Origin: Desulfosarcina ovata subsp. ovata
GTDB taxonomy: Bacteria; Desulfobacterota; Desulfobacteria; Desulfobacterales; Desulfosarcinaceae
Direction of reading: 5' to 3'
DNA: 64,000 nucleotides
Assembly (NCBI RefSeq): GCF_009689005.1
Contig: NZ_AP021879.1
Coordinates: forward strand, 868,001-932,000
Position numbers and translations under genes: made by a program. The notes under the pieces were generated by a model. That model was not told where the DNA came from, did not search any database, and was given only the letters and a program-made list of their open reading frames with translations. This document shows positions 51,366-59,598 of this stretch, piece after piece. Position 1 is the stretch's first letter, and each line of letters begins with the position of its first letter.

Positions 51366-51767
51366 TCAATCCTGCGCCCAGTCTTCGACCTTTAAATCGG
51401 TAATTCGGCGAAATTCTTTAACGTTGTGCGTTACAACACAAAACTTGTTGGCAAGCGCGATGGCGGCAATTTGCAGATCTCTTTCACTGATCGGCTGCCC
51501 CTGCTTTTCGAGTGATGCCCGGATACTGCCGTATTTAAGCGCAGCCGATTCATTGAACGGATATATCTCCAACTGGGACTTTATGCGCTCGATTTTCAGC
51601 TGTCGTTCTTTTTTCCTGGTGGGCGATTTTTCGATACCATAATAGATTTCGGCCAGCGTAACCGTCGAGAGCGATAGATCGGATGGACTGAAGGTTTGTA
51701 TTTTCTGAATGATGGCGGAGTCACCACGCATCCAATAGCTGACGATATTGGTATCCAATAGATACAT
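51366..51767 (-). CDS. vapC: VapC-type PIN-domain toxin
   Basis: A 133-aa PIN-domain ribonuclease. It starts MYLLDTNIVSYWMRG with the first acidic residue (LDTN). TVTLAEIYYGIEKS supplies the conserved Glu, and ISERDLQIAAIALANKFCVV with THNVKEFRRI supplies the later Asp residues. VapC toxins cut tRNA or rRNA when freed from their antitoxin. ATG at 51767 is 10 bp after the antitoxin stop; the longer frame reads through the antitoxin. Paired with vapB in the usual order. Confidence 0.9.
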   Translation of the reverse strand: MYLLDTNIVSYWMRGDSAIIQKIQTFSPSDLSLSTVTLAEIYYGIEKSPTRKKERQLKIERIKSQLEIYPFNESAALKYGSIRASLEKQGQPISERDLQIAAIALANKFCVVTHNVKEFRRITDLKVEDWAQD

Positions 51768-51777
51768 GTGTGTTTGA

Positions 51778-52008
51778 TTAATCCAGGGAGAAGTCTTTGG
51801 GGGGCAATGGGGCCGGCGTTTCAAACTGGGGGTCTGGCGTAAAAATGTCCCAGAATCCATCCGGCCACTTTGTTTTTTTAATTGGCTCCAGAATGACTTT
51901 CTCCCCCTGTTTTCGGATTCTGACCTCAGAGCCTTCGAATCGAAACGCTTTTGGCAGCCGAACCGCCTGGGATCTTCCATTCATGAAAATCTTGGCTACA
52001 GATTCCAT
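51778..52008 (-). CDS. vapB: VapB-type antitoxin (AbrB/SpoVT fold)
   Basis: A 76-aa antitoxin. The N-terminal swapped-hairpin DNA-binding domain reads KIFMNGRSQAVRLPKAFRFE (residues 6-25), followed by EVRIRKQGEKVILEPI. The acidic proline-rich tail (FTPDPQFETPAPLPPKDFSL) would wrap the toxin. ATG at 52008 is preferred over GTG 52017 because GAGGTGA sits at a proper distance. It is likely auto-repressed through the tandem repeat upstream. Confidence 0.88.
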   Translation of the reverse strand: MESVAKIFMNGRSQAVRLPKAFRFEGSEVRIRKQGEKVILEPIKKTKWPDGFWDIFTPDPQFETPAPLPPKDFSLD

Positions 52009-52034
52009 AACCGTCACCTCTCTTTTCTTTCTTT

Positions 52035-52072
52035 TGATATATACTGATATATACTTTGGCTGGGGTTGTCAA
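52035..52072 (-). promoter_or_regulatory. vapBC promoter/operator with tandem 10-bp repeat
   Basis: TGATATATAC occurs twice in immediate tandem (52035-52044, 52045-52054), one helical turn apart. On the minus strand a perfect TTGACA (complement of 52067-52072) lies just upstream, so the repeats overlap the -10 region. Suited to VapB/VapBC autorepression. Confidence 0.55.
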
Positions 52073-52232
52073 TATCCTATTTCCCAAGTCTGAGCTTGAT
52101 CCATCCCTGATGCAGCCGGATACCTGAAACCGTTTTCCCGTCTCAACACCGATAAAAGCCGACATCGCTGGTCCGCCGCAACCGACCATCGCGCCCCGCA
52201 CAAAACTATCGTTGTTATTAAAGTTCACTCAT

Positions 52233-52300
52233 TACAACTACAATCCCGCTAAAATTTGTTTATAATAATTTTTGTTGCATTATCTTAACTAATAGTTGTA
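52233..52300 (+). promoter_or_regulatory. Candidate operator and promoter of the S24 regulator
   Basis: TACAACTA at 52233-52240 and its inverse TAGTTGTA at 52293-52300 bracket an AT-rich segment with TATAAT at 52261-52266. This is an arrangement expected for an autoregulated repressor, whose gene starts at 52339. Confidence 0.45.
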
Positions 52301-52338
52301 TAGATCAAATACAAATCAAGCAGCCAAAGGAAGAAAAA

Positions 52339-52989
52339 ATGGAAAACCAATTTCAGACATTTTTCGAACGTGTCTCCAGTGCCTTGGGCATCAAAAACCT
52401 TTCCGAGTTGGCTACCATTTTACGGGTCAACCGGTCTTCCATCACCCAGGCGCGTAAGAACAATTCCGTTCCTGCCAATTGGCTGCTGGCCCTTTTTCGC
52501 AGCCATGGGTTGAATCCCGACTGGTTGGAAGGCAGTCATGGACCGAAATGGCTTAAACCCGGCGATGCCGTCAGCGGCGACTTTTTCCCGGTGCCGAAGG
52601 TTCAGGCACGACTCTGTGCCGGTGCCGGATCCTTCGATGTGGGAAATCAAATTGAAGACCATTATTCATTTAAAACGGCGTGGCTGCAAAGCAAGGGGCC
52701 CAAAGACCGCATGGTTTTAATGGATGTGTTTGGCAACAGCATGGCGCCTGAGATTAAAGACGGGGATACCGTACTCATCGACCAGTCCCAGACAGACGTT
52801 TTTGCCGGCTCCATCTATGCCGTGGGTGTCGAGGATACGATCATGGTCAAACGGATCGAAAAACATCCACGAAAACTCGTTCTTTTAAGTGACAACAAAG
52901 AATATGCACCGATTTTTTTGTCCGATGAGGAGATGGATCGCGTTCGCATCATCGGAAAGGTTTTATGGATCTGCAGAGAGTTGAGGTGA
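52339..52989 (+). CDS. CI-like repressor with S24 (LexA-type) peptidase domain
   Basis: A 216-aa transcription regulator. N-terminal helix-turn-helix (LSELATILRVNRSSITQARK, residues 20-39) of the phage CI type. The C-terminal S24 domain has the catalytic Ser in VFGNSMAPEIKDGD and the Lys in DTIMVKRIEKH. Such proteins self-cleave when RecA filaments form after DNA damage and then derepress target genes. It may be a stress regulator left from a prophage. No other phage genes are nearby. An upstream inverted repeat may be its operator. ATG has GGAAG upstream. Confidence 0.88.
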   Translation: MENQFQTFFERVSSALGIKNLSELATILRVNRSSITQARKNNSVPANWLLALFRSHGLNPDWLEGSHGPKWLKPGDAVSGDFFPVPKVQARLCAGAGSFDVGNQIEDHYSFKTAWLQSKGPKDRMVLMDVFGNSMAPEIKDGDTVLIDQSQTDVFAGSIYAVGVEDTIMVKRIEKHPRKLVLLSDNKEYAPIFLSDEEMDRVRIIGKVLWICRELR

Positions 52990-52993
52990 AGAC

Positions 52994-53248
52994 ATGAATG
53001 AAACCGAGCAGATGGTCATGGGATTTCAATCCTCTGTGGCAAAATTGAATCATAGTCTTTCCTGTGTGGACAGATACACTCGATCCTTGCCTTTGATGGA
53101 CGATTTTCAACTGCGGCGAGCGCTTTTATTTCGGCGCTGGGATGTGCATCGCTTCCTAAAGATCGTTTGCAGGGCGGCTGTGGAATGTCTGGCAATGGCC
53201 GGATGCGTGTTATCTGCCGCCTTGGCGACCCTGTTATTGGGTTTATAG
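52994..53248 (+). CDS. Small protein with C-terminal hydrophobic helix
   Basis: An 84-aa frame beginning 4 bp after the S24 regulator stop, so probably co-transcribed. The N-terminal half is polar. Residues 62-84 (VECLAMAGCVLSAALATLLL) form one hydrophobic helix, suggesting a small tail-anchored membrane protein. I recognise no family. Could be an effector controlled by the repressor. Confidence 0.45.
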   Translation: MNETEQMVMGFQSSVAKLNHSLSCVDRYTRSLPLMDDFQLRRALLFRRWDVHRFLKIVCRAAVECLAMAGCVLSAALATLLLGL

Positions 53249-53765
53249 CGCGTTCTTTCGCCTGAACACAATTTTGTTTGAACGCAGGATGTATTCAGTT
53301 GGGTGAGGCAAAACAACTGACAGCCATCGACTTCCCACCCTACCACCCAAACCGCTATCTTATCTAAGATTTAAAATTGTCATGCGGCTTGAAACGCGGC
53401 CAAAAGGTGTGTCCAATCGATTGAGACACTCATTGAGACACTCATTGAGACATATGTGTCGGTCATCGCAAAAGCGACATGATGATACGCTTTTGTGTTA
53501 ACGCGTCAGTTATAGCAAAGGCAGACTTGCCGTAACAGCTTGAGAACATGGCCTTTCGAAGAATTGTGAGCCAAAGGATGCATGAAAACCCTCTCGACGT
53601 CAGTGCCGTTGGGATTTTACGGCATGGTTGGTGCATTTGCCGGTAGTCGTTATGCAAAAAGCCGCGGTTGAGTAATCGTTTTCAGGCCAAATGGCTGCCA
53701 TGTATGACGAGGAATTCAGGATGTCGATTAGTAATCATTAAACTGTTCTAAAAAGGAGGCAACAA
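53249..53765. other. Intergenic region before ferredoxin
   Basis: About 515 bp with no convincing gene. The notable feature is the triple TTGAGACA repeat at 53421-53452; the rest shows nothing I can support. Confidence 0.5.
53421..53454. repeat. Three TTGAGACA repeats at 12-bp spacing
   Basis: TTGAGACACTCA is repeated with starts at 53421 and 53433, and TTGAGACA again at 53445, followed by TATGTGTC. About 310 bp upstream of ferredoxin. The regular spacing looks like tandem regulator sites. Confidence 0.55.
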
Positions 53766-53957
53766 ATGAAAGTCATCGTAACGTCGCAGTGTATGGGAGA
53801 CCGGAATTGCAATAATCTTTGTCCTGAGGTGTTCGAATACAATGAGGATGAGTTGAAATCCACGGTCAAGTTTGAGGAAATACCAGAGCAATACAAGGAG
53901 GTTTGCCGCCGTGCCGCAGCTGAGTGCGGTGCTGACGCCATCGAAATCGTTGAGTGA
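53766..53957 (+). CDS. Single-cluster ferredoxin with Asp at the second ligand position
   Basis: A 63-aa ferredoxin. The cluster-binding motif is SQCMGDRNCNNLCPEVFEYN: Cys at 9, Asp at 12 in place of the usual second Cys, Cys at 15 and 19. CRRAAAECGADAIEIVE supplies the remote Cys (54) of the monocluster fold. Asp-ligated ferredoxins can hold a 3Fe-4S or an Asp-bound 4Fe-4S cluster and often have shifted potentials. AAAGGAGG lies before the ATG. It is followed 46 bp later by rubrerythrin and probably donates electrons to it or shares its regulation. Confidence 0.85.
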   Translation: MKVIVTSQCMGDRNCNNLCPEVFEYNEDELKSTVKFEEIPEQYKEVCRRAAAECGADAIEIVE

Positions 53958-54003
53958 TGACCGGCAAATAACAGCATAACCGCATAGAGGAGAGATTACC
54001 TGA

Positions 54004-54579
54004 GTGGGAAAATTCAGAGAAAGCCAAACGGCAAAGAATTTACTAGTTTCCTATGCCTTTGAATCACAGGCAACGACGCGGTATATCTTTTTCTCCAACA
54101 AAGCGAAAGAAGACGGCTTTATTCAGATCGCCAACATTTTTAAGGAGGTCTCGGACCAGGAACTGGAACACGCTTTACGGTTTTTCAAGTTCTTTAATGG
54201 GGGCGATCTGGAAGTCACCGCCCGTTTTTTAACCGGTGTGGTGAAATCCACCTACGAGAACCTCATTGCTGCAGCCGATCTGGAAAAACACGTCCACACC
54301 GAATTGTATCCGGGATTCGCAAAAATGGGTCGCGAGGAAGGGTTTAACCGGGCCGCTGATTTTTGGGATGCCATTTCAGTGGCGGAAGCGCAGCATGAAA
54401 AAACTTTTCTGGCCCTTGCAGACAACCTTGAAACCGGTCGGACATTCAAAAGGAGCAAAGACCGGGTTTGGCGCTGCAGCAACTGCGGCTACATCCATAA
54501 GGGGGCCGGTGCCCCTGAAAAATGCCCTGCCTGTGTCCGGCCGATGGGCTATTTCGAGCTATTTGCCGAAGCCTGGTAG
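54004..54579 (+). CDS. rbr: Rubrerythrin
   Basis: A 191-aa peroxide-reducing diiron protein. A ferritin-like four-helix domain (1-145) holds the diiron ligands in FESQATTRYIFF, VSDQELEHALRF, AADLEKHVHTEL and ISVAEAQHEKTF. The C-terminal rubredoxin-like domain has CSNCGYIH and CPACVRP for the FeS4 site. It reduces hydrogen peroxide to water in anaerobes. GTG start at 54004 with AGGAGAG upstream; the frame has no better start. Forms an oxidative-stress unit with the ferredoxin. Confidence 0.93.
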   Translation: MGKFRESQTAKNLLVSYAFESQATTRYIFFSNKAKEDGFIQIANIFKEVSDQELEHALRFFKFFNGGDLEVTARFLTGVVKSTYENLIAAADLEKHVHTELYPGFAKMGREEGFNRAADFWDAISVAEAQHEKTFLALADNLETGRTFKRSKDRVWRCSNCGYIHKGAGAPEKCPACVRPMGYFELFAEAW

Positions 54580-54657
54580 CGGATACCGGATGCAAGAAGA
54601 TCCCAGGATCCCGTTATGATACGGATAGGGGGCAGGGATCCAAAAGTGGGTAAAAAG

Positions 54658-54700
54658 GAAAGGCTGCAACCGGGATCGATTGCAGCCTTTCTATTTTTTC
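54658..54700. terminator. Bidirectional terminator between rubrerythrin and EF-G paralogue
   Basis: GAAAGGCTGCAA (54658-54669) pairs with TTGCAGCCTTTC (54680-54691); TATTTTTT follows on the plus strand and a T-rich tract on the minus strand. It serves both convergent genes. Confidence 0.88.
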
Positions 54701-54739
54701 AGCTTCGAATATTTAACGATCGGTTGACACGCGTCCGCG

Positions 54740-56815
54740 TTACTCTTCCTGCTCGGCCTTGATCTGTTCAATTACTTTGGTTGCAATCTGAGCCGGAACT
54801 TCGTCGTAGCGCAGAAATTCCATGCTGTACATGCCGCGACCACCGGTCATGGACCGCAAATCCGGTGCGTAGGTCTGGAACTCGGCCAGCGGCACCTCCG
54901 CGTTAATGACCTGATTTTTTCCGGCTGAATCCATGCCCAGCACACGACCGCGGCGGCTGTTCATGTCACCCATGATATCGCCCATATATTCGTCCGGGGT
55001 GACCACGGTAACTTTCATCACCGGTTCGAGCAACACCGGGCTGGCCTCCTCACAGGCTTTTTTATATGCCAGGGAACCAGCCACCTTGAAAGCCATTTCC
55101 GACGAATCCACGGCGTGGTAACTGCCGAAATCCACGGTGGCCCGGAAATCGACACAGGGGAATCCAATCAGCGGTCCCTTCTGGCATGCTTCCACGATGC
55201 CTTTTTCAACCGCCGGGATATACTGTTTCGGAATCACGCCACCCACGATGGCATCCACGAATTCAAAACCGGCACCCCGGGGAAGGGGCTCCATAACGAT
55301 CCAGCAGTCCCCGTACTGGCCATGTCCACCGGACTGTTTTTTGTGTTTGCCCTGAACGCGGACTTTTTTCTTGATGGTTTCGCGGTAGGGAATTTTCGGG
55401 GTCTTCAACAGGACCTCGACATTGAACTTGCGTTTGAGCTTTTCGATGGTGCTTTCAATGTGCACTTGTCCCAGACCGGAAAGCAGGATCTCCTTGGTTT
55501 CGGCATTGCGCTCGAGTTTCAAGGATATGTCCTCTTCGAGAAGCTTGGTCAGGGAGATATAAATCTTGTCCTCGTCACCGGTCGCTTTGGACTCCAGAGC
55601 AAATGAAATCAAGGTCGGCATGGGCTCGGCACAGGTATAGCGGATCTTATTGCCTTCGTCGCATAGCGTATCACCGGTTTTCGTCTCTTTGAGCTTGGCC
55701 ACGGCCACGATCGACCCTGGTCCGGCTTCGGTGGCTGGCTTCTGTTCCTTGCCGGCGATGGTGAGCAGCTGGTTGAAACGCTCGCGTGTCTCTTTGGTTG
55801 AATTGTAGAAGTTGCCGTCACCGCCCAGTTTTCCGGAAATCACCTTGAAAATGGTCAGTCGACCGGCGTAGGGATCGGCCACGGTTTTAAAGACAAATCC
55901 GGAAAAGGGTGCCTCAGGATCGCGCTCACGTTCGATGGCGTCATCGTTGGCCGGATTGACGCCTTGCTTGGGCGGCATCTCCAAGGGGGATGGCAGACAG
56001 GTGGCCATGAAATCCATGAGCAGGTCCACGCCGATGTTGTGGGTTGCTGATCCGCACAGAACCGGCGCGAAGGTACGTGACAGGATCCCCTTTTTCAGGG
56101 TGTCGCGAAGTTCCTGGTTGGAGATGGTTTCCCCTTCCAGGTAACGTTCGATGATCGCGTCGTCGGCCTCGGCCACGTTTTCGATCAGCGTTTCACGTTC
56201 GGTCTCCACGGCATCCTGCATGTCTGCGGGAATCTCGATTTCCGTGGCATTGCCACTGTCATCGTATTGGTAGGCCTTCATGCCAATCAGATCGACAATC
56301 CCGTTGAATTCGTCTTCGGCGCCAATGGGCAGTTGGAGAATTATCGGCTTGGGAGAAAGGCACTGCACCGCGTCTTCCAGCGCACGGGTAAAATCGGCCC
56401 GCTCCCGATCCAGTTTGTTGATGAAGATGGCGCAGGGAAGGTTGTAATCAGATGCAAATTCGGCCACCTGTTCGGTCTGGACCTTGACGCCATCAACGGC
56501 ATCGACGACGATGAGAGCGGTTTCTGCGGCCTGCATACAGAGCTTGGCATCGGAGATGAAATTTTGGTCACCAGGGGTGTCGATCAGGCTGATGGTATGC
56601 TTTTTCCAAGGCAGTTGAAAAAAACCACTGGAAAGGCTGGCCTGCCGCTTGAGTTCTTCCGGTTCAAAATCCATCATCGTATTGCCGTCTTCCACACGGC
56701 CGATGCGCGTGGTCAAGCCGGCCTTGTTGATCATGATCTCCGCAAGTGATGTCTTACCTGCCCCCCCATGGGCAACCAGTGCAACATTTCTTAAGGTTTC
56801 GTTCATATGGCCCAC
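54740..56815 (-). CDS. fusA-like: Elongation factor G-like GTPase (EF-G paralogue)
   Basis: A 691-aa translational GTPase with all five EF-G domains. P-loop AHGGAGKTSLAE (residues 15-26), DTPGDQNF (G3), INKLDRERAD (G4), domain II GFVFKTVADPYAGRLT, and domain IV HKKQSGGHGQYGDCWIVMEP. The switch I region reads DFEPEELKRQASLSSGFFQL rather than the EF-G consensus RGITI, placing it in the EF-G-like paralogue group common in deltaproteobacteria and Thermotoga. Its specific role, perhaps recycling or stress translation, is unknown. GTG start at 56815 has AGGAG 5 bp upstream; ATG 56806 is an alternative. Single gene with its own terminator. Confidence 0.88.
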   Translation of the reverse strand: MGHMNETLRNVALVAHGGAGKTSLAEIMINKAGLTTRIGRVEDGNTMMDFEPEELKRQASLSSGFFQLPWKKHTISLIDTPGDQNFISDAKLCMQAAETALIVVDAVDGVKVQTEQVAEFASDYNLPCAIFINKLDRERADFTRALEDAVQCLSPKPIILQLPIGAEDEFNGIVDLIGMKAYQYDDSGNATEIEIPADMQDAVETERETLIENVAEADDAIIERYLEGETISNQELRDTLKKGILSRTFAPVLCGSATHNIGVDLLMDFMATCLPSPLEMPPKQGVNPANDDAIERERDPEAPFSGFVFKTVADPYAGRLTIFKVISGKLGGDGNFYNSTKETRERFNQLLTIAGKEQKPATEAGPGSIVAVAKLKETKTGDTLCDEGNKIRYTCAEPMPTLISFALESKATGDEDKIYISLTKLLEEDISLKLERNAETKEILLSGLGQVHIESTIEKLKRKFNVEVLLKTPKIPYRETIKKKVRVQGKHKKQSGGHGQYGDCWIVMEPLPRGAGFEFVDAIVGGVIPKQYIPAVEKGIVEACQKGPLIGFPCVDFRATVDFGSYHAVDSSEMAFKVAGSLAYKKACEEASPVLLEPVMKVTVVTPDEYMGDIMGDMNSRRGRVLGMDSAGKNQVINAEVPLAEFQTYAPDLRSMTGGRGMYSMEFLRYDEVPAQIATKVIEQIKAEQEE

Positions 56816-56918
56816 TCAAGCTCCTCTCTCCATGGAATTTTCTGCACCTCTGGCAGAAGTGGTGTTAAAGCCGCTATTATTAAATTGGAAGCCCAAAAAA
56901 ATCAAGCATAAAACCTGA

Positions 56919-57668
56919 TTATAAATCGGAATTCATTCGCTTCAGCAGGATGATAAATTCCTGGTTGCCTTTGGGGCCAAGAATAGGGGAGGGCACAACC
57001 GGACCGCAGTAAAGCGACCGTTCGGAAAAGAAGCAGCGCAGATCATCGATGATCTCCTGGTGTAGCGCCGGGTCTTTGACCACACCGCCTTTGCCGACCT
57101 TTCCCTTACCGGCTTCGAACTGAGGCTTGATCAGAGCCAGAATCGACCCATCGGGTTTCAGGAACGGCACGATGGCAGGGACGACGATCTTCAGCGATAT
57201 AAACGAGGTATCGATGGTGATCAGATCAATGGGAGCCGTGATCAAGGCGGGATCGATCTTTCGGATGTTGGTTCTTTCGATCACCACCACCCGTGAATCG
57301 TTTCTGAGCGACCAGGCCAGTTGACCATAGCCCACATCCACGGCAAAAACGCGGGCCGCGCCATGTTGCAGCAGGCAGTCGGTAAATCCACCCGTTGACG
57401 CCCCCACATCGAGGCAGATTATTCCCCCGCAGTCCAGGTGGGTTTCGCGAAGGGCCGCTTCCAGTTTGAGCCCGCCACGGCTGACATAAGGCAGGTCGTC
57501 GCCTTTGATGGCAACCTCACAGGCCACGGGAAACTGTGCGCCGGCTTTGTCGCAAAGCACCCCGTTGACCTGCACCCGGCCGGCCATGATCAGCGCTTTG
57601 GCCCTCTCTCTGCTCTGGCAGAGTTTTCTATCGACCAGTAGCGTATCGATTCGCTTTTTGGAGGTCAC
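56919..57668 (-). CDS. tlyA: TlyA-family rRNA 2-prime-O-methyltransferase
   Basis: A 249-aa protein. An S4 RNA-binding domain (1-65; KKRIDTLLVDRKLCQSRERA, GRVQVNGVL) is followed by an FtsJ-like SAM methyltransferase domain with CLDVGASTGGFTDCLL (SAM site), AVDVGYGQLAW, ITIDTSFISL and LIKPQFEAGK. TlyA proteins methylate 16S and 23S rRNA and affect capreomycin sensitivity. GTG start at 57668 overlaps the end of dxs by 41 bp, marking it as the last gene of the operon. Confidence 0.9.
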   Translation of the reverse strand: MTSKKRIDTLLVDRKLCQSRERAKALIMAGRVQVNGVLCDKAGAQFPVACEVAIKGDDLPYVSRGGLKLEAALRETHLDCGGIICLDVGASTGGFTDCLLQHGAARVFAVDVGYGQLAWSLRNDSRVVVIERTNIRKIDPALITAPIDLITIDTSFISLKIVVPAIVPFLKPDGSILALIKPQFEAGKGKVGKGGVVKDPALHQEIIDDLRCFFSERSLYCGPVVPSPILGPKGNQEFIILLKRMNSDL

Positions 57669-59580
57669 TGTGAAGCGCAGCCTCTCTATCAGCCGTCAGA
57701 CCAAGGGCGGCCTGTACAATGGCCGTGGCATCCAGTTTGTATTTCCTGCGCAGCAAATCCTGGGGGCCGTGTTCGACAAATAAATCTTGAATCCCCAGGC
57801 GTCTGATCTCTGCATCCTGGATGCCGTGGTCACTGATCAATTCCAGGATCGCGCTGCCGAATCCACCCTGGATGGTGTTCTCTTCGACGGTAATGATCTT
57901 ACGGATGGATCGGGCCAGAGGAAGAATCAGCTCATCGTCAAGGGGCTTGACAAAGCGGGCATTAACCACCGTTGCCCGGATGTGGTGGTTCTGCCGGAGC
58001 AGGGCAGCGGCGCACACCGCCTCATCGACACTGCTGCCGATGGCCAGAATCAGCAGGTCATCTCCATGTTCCATGATCTCCCCTTTACCGATGGGCAAGA
58101 TCCGGAAGCCGTCGTCCAGATCCACACCGGTCCCCCGCCCGCGGGGATACCGGATGGCAATCGGTCCGTCGTGCTGAACCGCCGTTGCCAGCATGTGGCG
58201 AAGTTCGTTTTCATCCCTGGGGGCCATCACCACCATGTTGGGGATGGTGCGCAAAAAAGAGACGTCAAACAGGCCGTGGTGGGTCGGTCCATCCTCACCG
58301 ACGATGCCGCCGCGATCCAGGGCGAAAACCACCGGCAGACGTTCGATACAGACATCGTGAAGGATCTGATCGTAAGCCCGCTGCAGAAATGTGGAATAGA
58401 TGGCCACCACCGGACGGAAGCCTTCGGTGGCCATGCCGGCAGCAAAAGTGACCCCATGCTGCTCGGCAATGCCGACGTCGAAGAACCGTTCCGGATAGGC
58501 CTTGGCAAAAGGCACCAGACCGGTGCCTTCGGGCATGGCCGCGGTCACCGCGATGATGTGCGGATTGGTTTCTGCCAGGGCCACCATGGTGTTGCCAAAA
58601 ACCTCTGTGTAAGTGGGCACATTGGTCGTTTTCTTCCGGCAAATCCCCGTGTCCACATCAAAGGAACCGACCCCATGAAAATAGACCGGATTATCTTCCG
58701 CCTGCCGGTACCCCTTGCCCTTTTTGGTAATCACATGGAGCAGTACCGGCTCATCCATCGTTTTGATATTTTTTAAAATATCGATCAAATGATCCAGATT
58801 GTGGCCATCAATGGGCCCGAAGTATTCGAAATTAAAGGCCTCGAAAAGCATTCCCGGGGTAACGAAGGTTTTAAAGGACTCTTCACTGCGCTTGGCGAAC
58901 TGGTAAACATTTTCACCGATGCGGGGCAGGGACTTTAAAAATTCGCCGAACTCCTTACGCAGCGACTGAAGCTTGGATGCCGAAAAAGTACGGCTGAGCA
59001 GTGAAGAGATGGCGCCCACGTTGTGGGAAATGGACATCTCGTTGTCGTTGAGGATGACGATCAGGTCTTTGTCCTTATGGGTATCTCCGGTCTGGTTCAG
59101 GCCTTCGTAAGCCAGACCGGCCGTCATGGAACCATCGCCGATCACCGCCACCACCTTTGCCGAATCCTCTTTGAGCCGCTTTGCGCAGGCGATCCCCAAA
59201 CCGGCTGAGATGGAGGTGCTGCTGTGTCCGGTCGTAAAAGGATCGTAGGGGCTTTCACTGCGTTTGGTGAATCCGGACAGGCCTCCATGTCGGCGCAGGG
59301 TAGGGAACAGTTGACGGCGTCCGGTCAGCAGTTTGTGCGCATATGTCTGATGGCCCACATCCCAGAGGATCTTGTCCCGGGGGGTATCGAAAACATAGTG
59401 CAGTGCAATCCCCAGTTCGACGGCACCCAGACTGGACGCCAGGTGACCGCCGGAATCGGAGACCACGTTGACAATGGTATTGCGGATCTCTTCGGCCAGA
59501 TCGGGCAGCACCACCCGCTTCAGCTTTTTCAGATCATCGGGTGAATTAATGGTATCGAGAATCATGGTGGATGGAGACAA
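57628..59580 (-). CDS. dxs: 1-deoxy-D-xylulose-5-phosphate synthase
   Basis: A 650-aa transketolase-like enzyme, first step of the MEP isoprenoid pathway (pyruvate plus glyceraldehyde-3-phosphate). Motifs: SSLGAVELGIALHYVF, DVGHQTYAHKLLTGR, thiamine-diphosphate site GDGSMTAGLAYEGLNQTG with ILNDNEMSIS, FGPIDGHN, the pyrimidine domain EGTGLVPFAKAYPERFFDVG and a C-terminal domain with VEENTIQGGFGSA. Start either TTG 59580 (GGGAG 8 bp upstream) or ATG 59565; the ATG lacks a ribosome site. Lies between ispA and tlyA in one operon. Confidence 0.95.
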   Translation of the reverse strand: MSPSTMILDTINSPDDLKKLKRVVLPDLAEEIRNTIVNVVSDSGGHLASSLGAVELGIALHYVFDTPRDKILWDVGHQTYAHKLLTGRRQLFPTLRRHGGLSGFTKRSESPYDPFTTGHSSTSISAGLGIACAKRLKEDSAKVVAVIGDGSMTAGLAYEGLNQTGDTHKDKDLIVILNDNEMSISHNVGAISSLLSRTFSASKLQSLRKEFGEFLKSLPRIGENVYQFAKRSEESFKTFVTPGMLFEAFNFEYFGPIDGHNLDHLIDILKNIKTMDEPVLLHVITKKGKGYRQAEDNPVYFHGVGSFDVDTGICRKKTTNVPTYTEVFGNTMVALAETNPHIIAVTAAMPEGTGLVPFAKAYPERFFDVGIAEQHGVTFAAGMATEGFRPVVAIYSTFLQRAYDQILHDVCIERLPVVFALDRGGIVGEDGPTHHGLFDVSFLRTIPNMVVMAPRDENELRHMLATAVQHDGPIAIRYPRGRGTGVDLDDGFRILPIGKGEIMEHGDDLLILAIGSSVDEAVCAAALLRQNHHIRATVVNARFVKPLDDELILPLARSIRKIITVEENTIQGGFGSAILELISDHGIQDAEIRRLGIQDLFVEHGPQDLLRRKYKLDATAIVQAALGLTADREAALHSDLQKANRYATGR

Positions 59581-59598
59581 GGTCCCAACTCCCGGATT

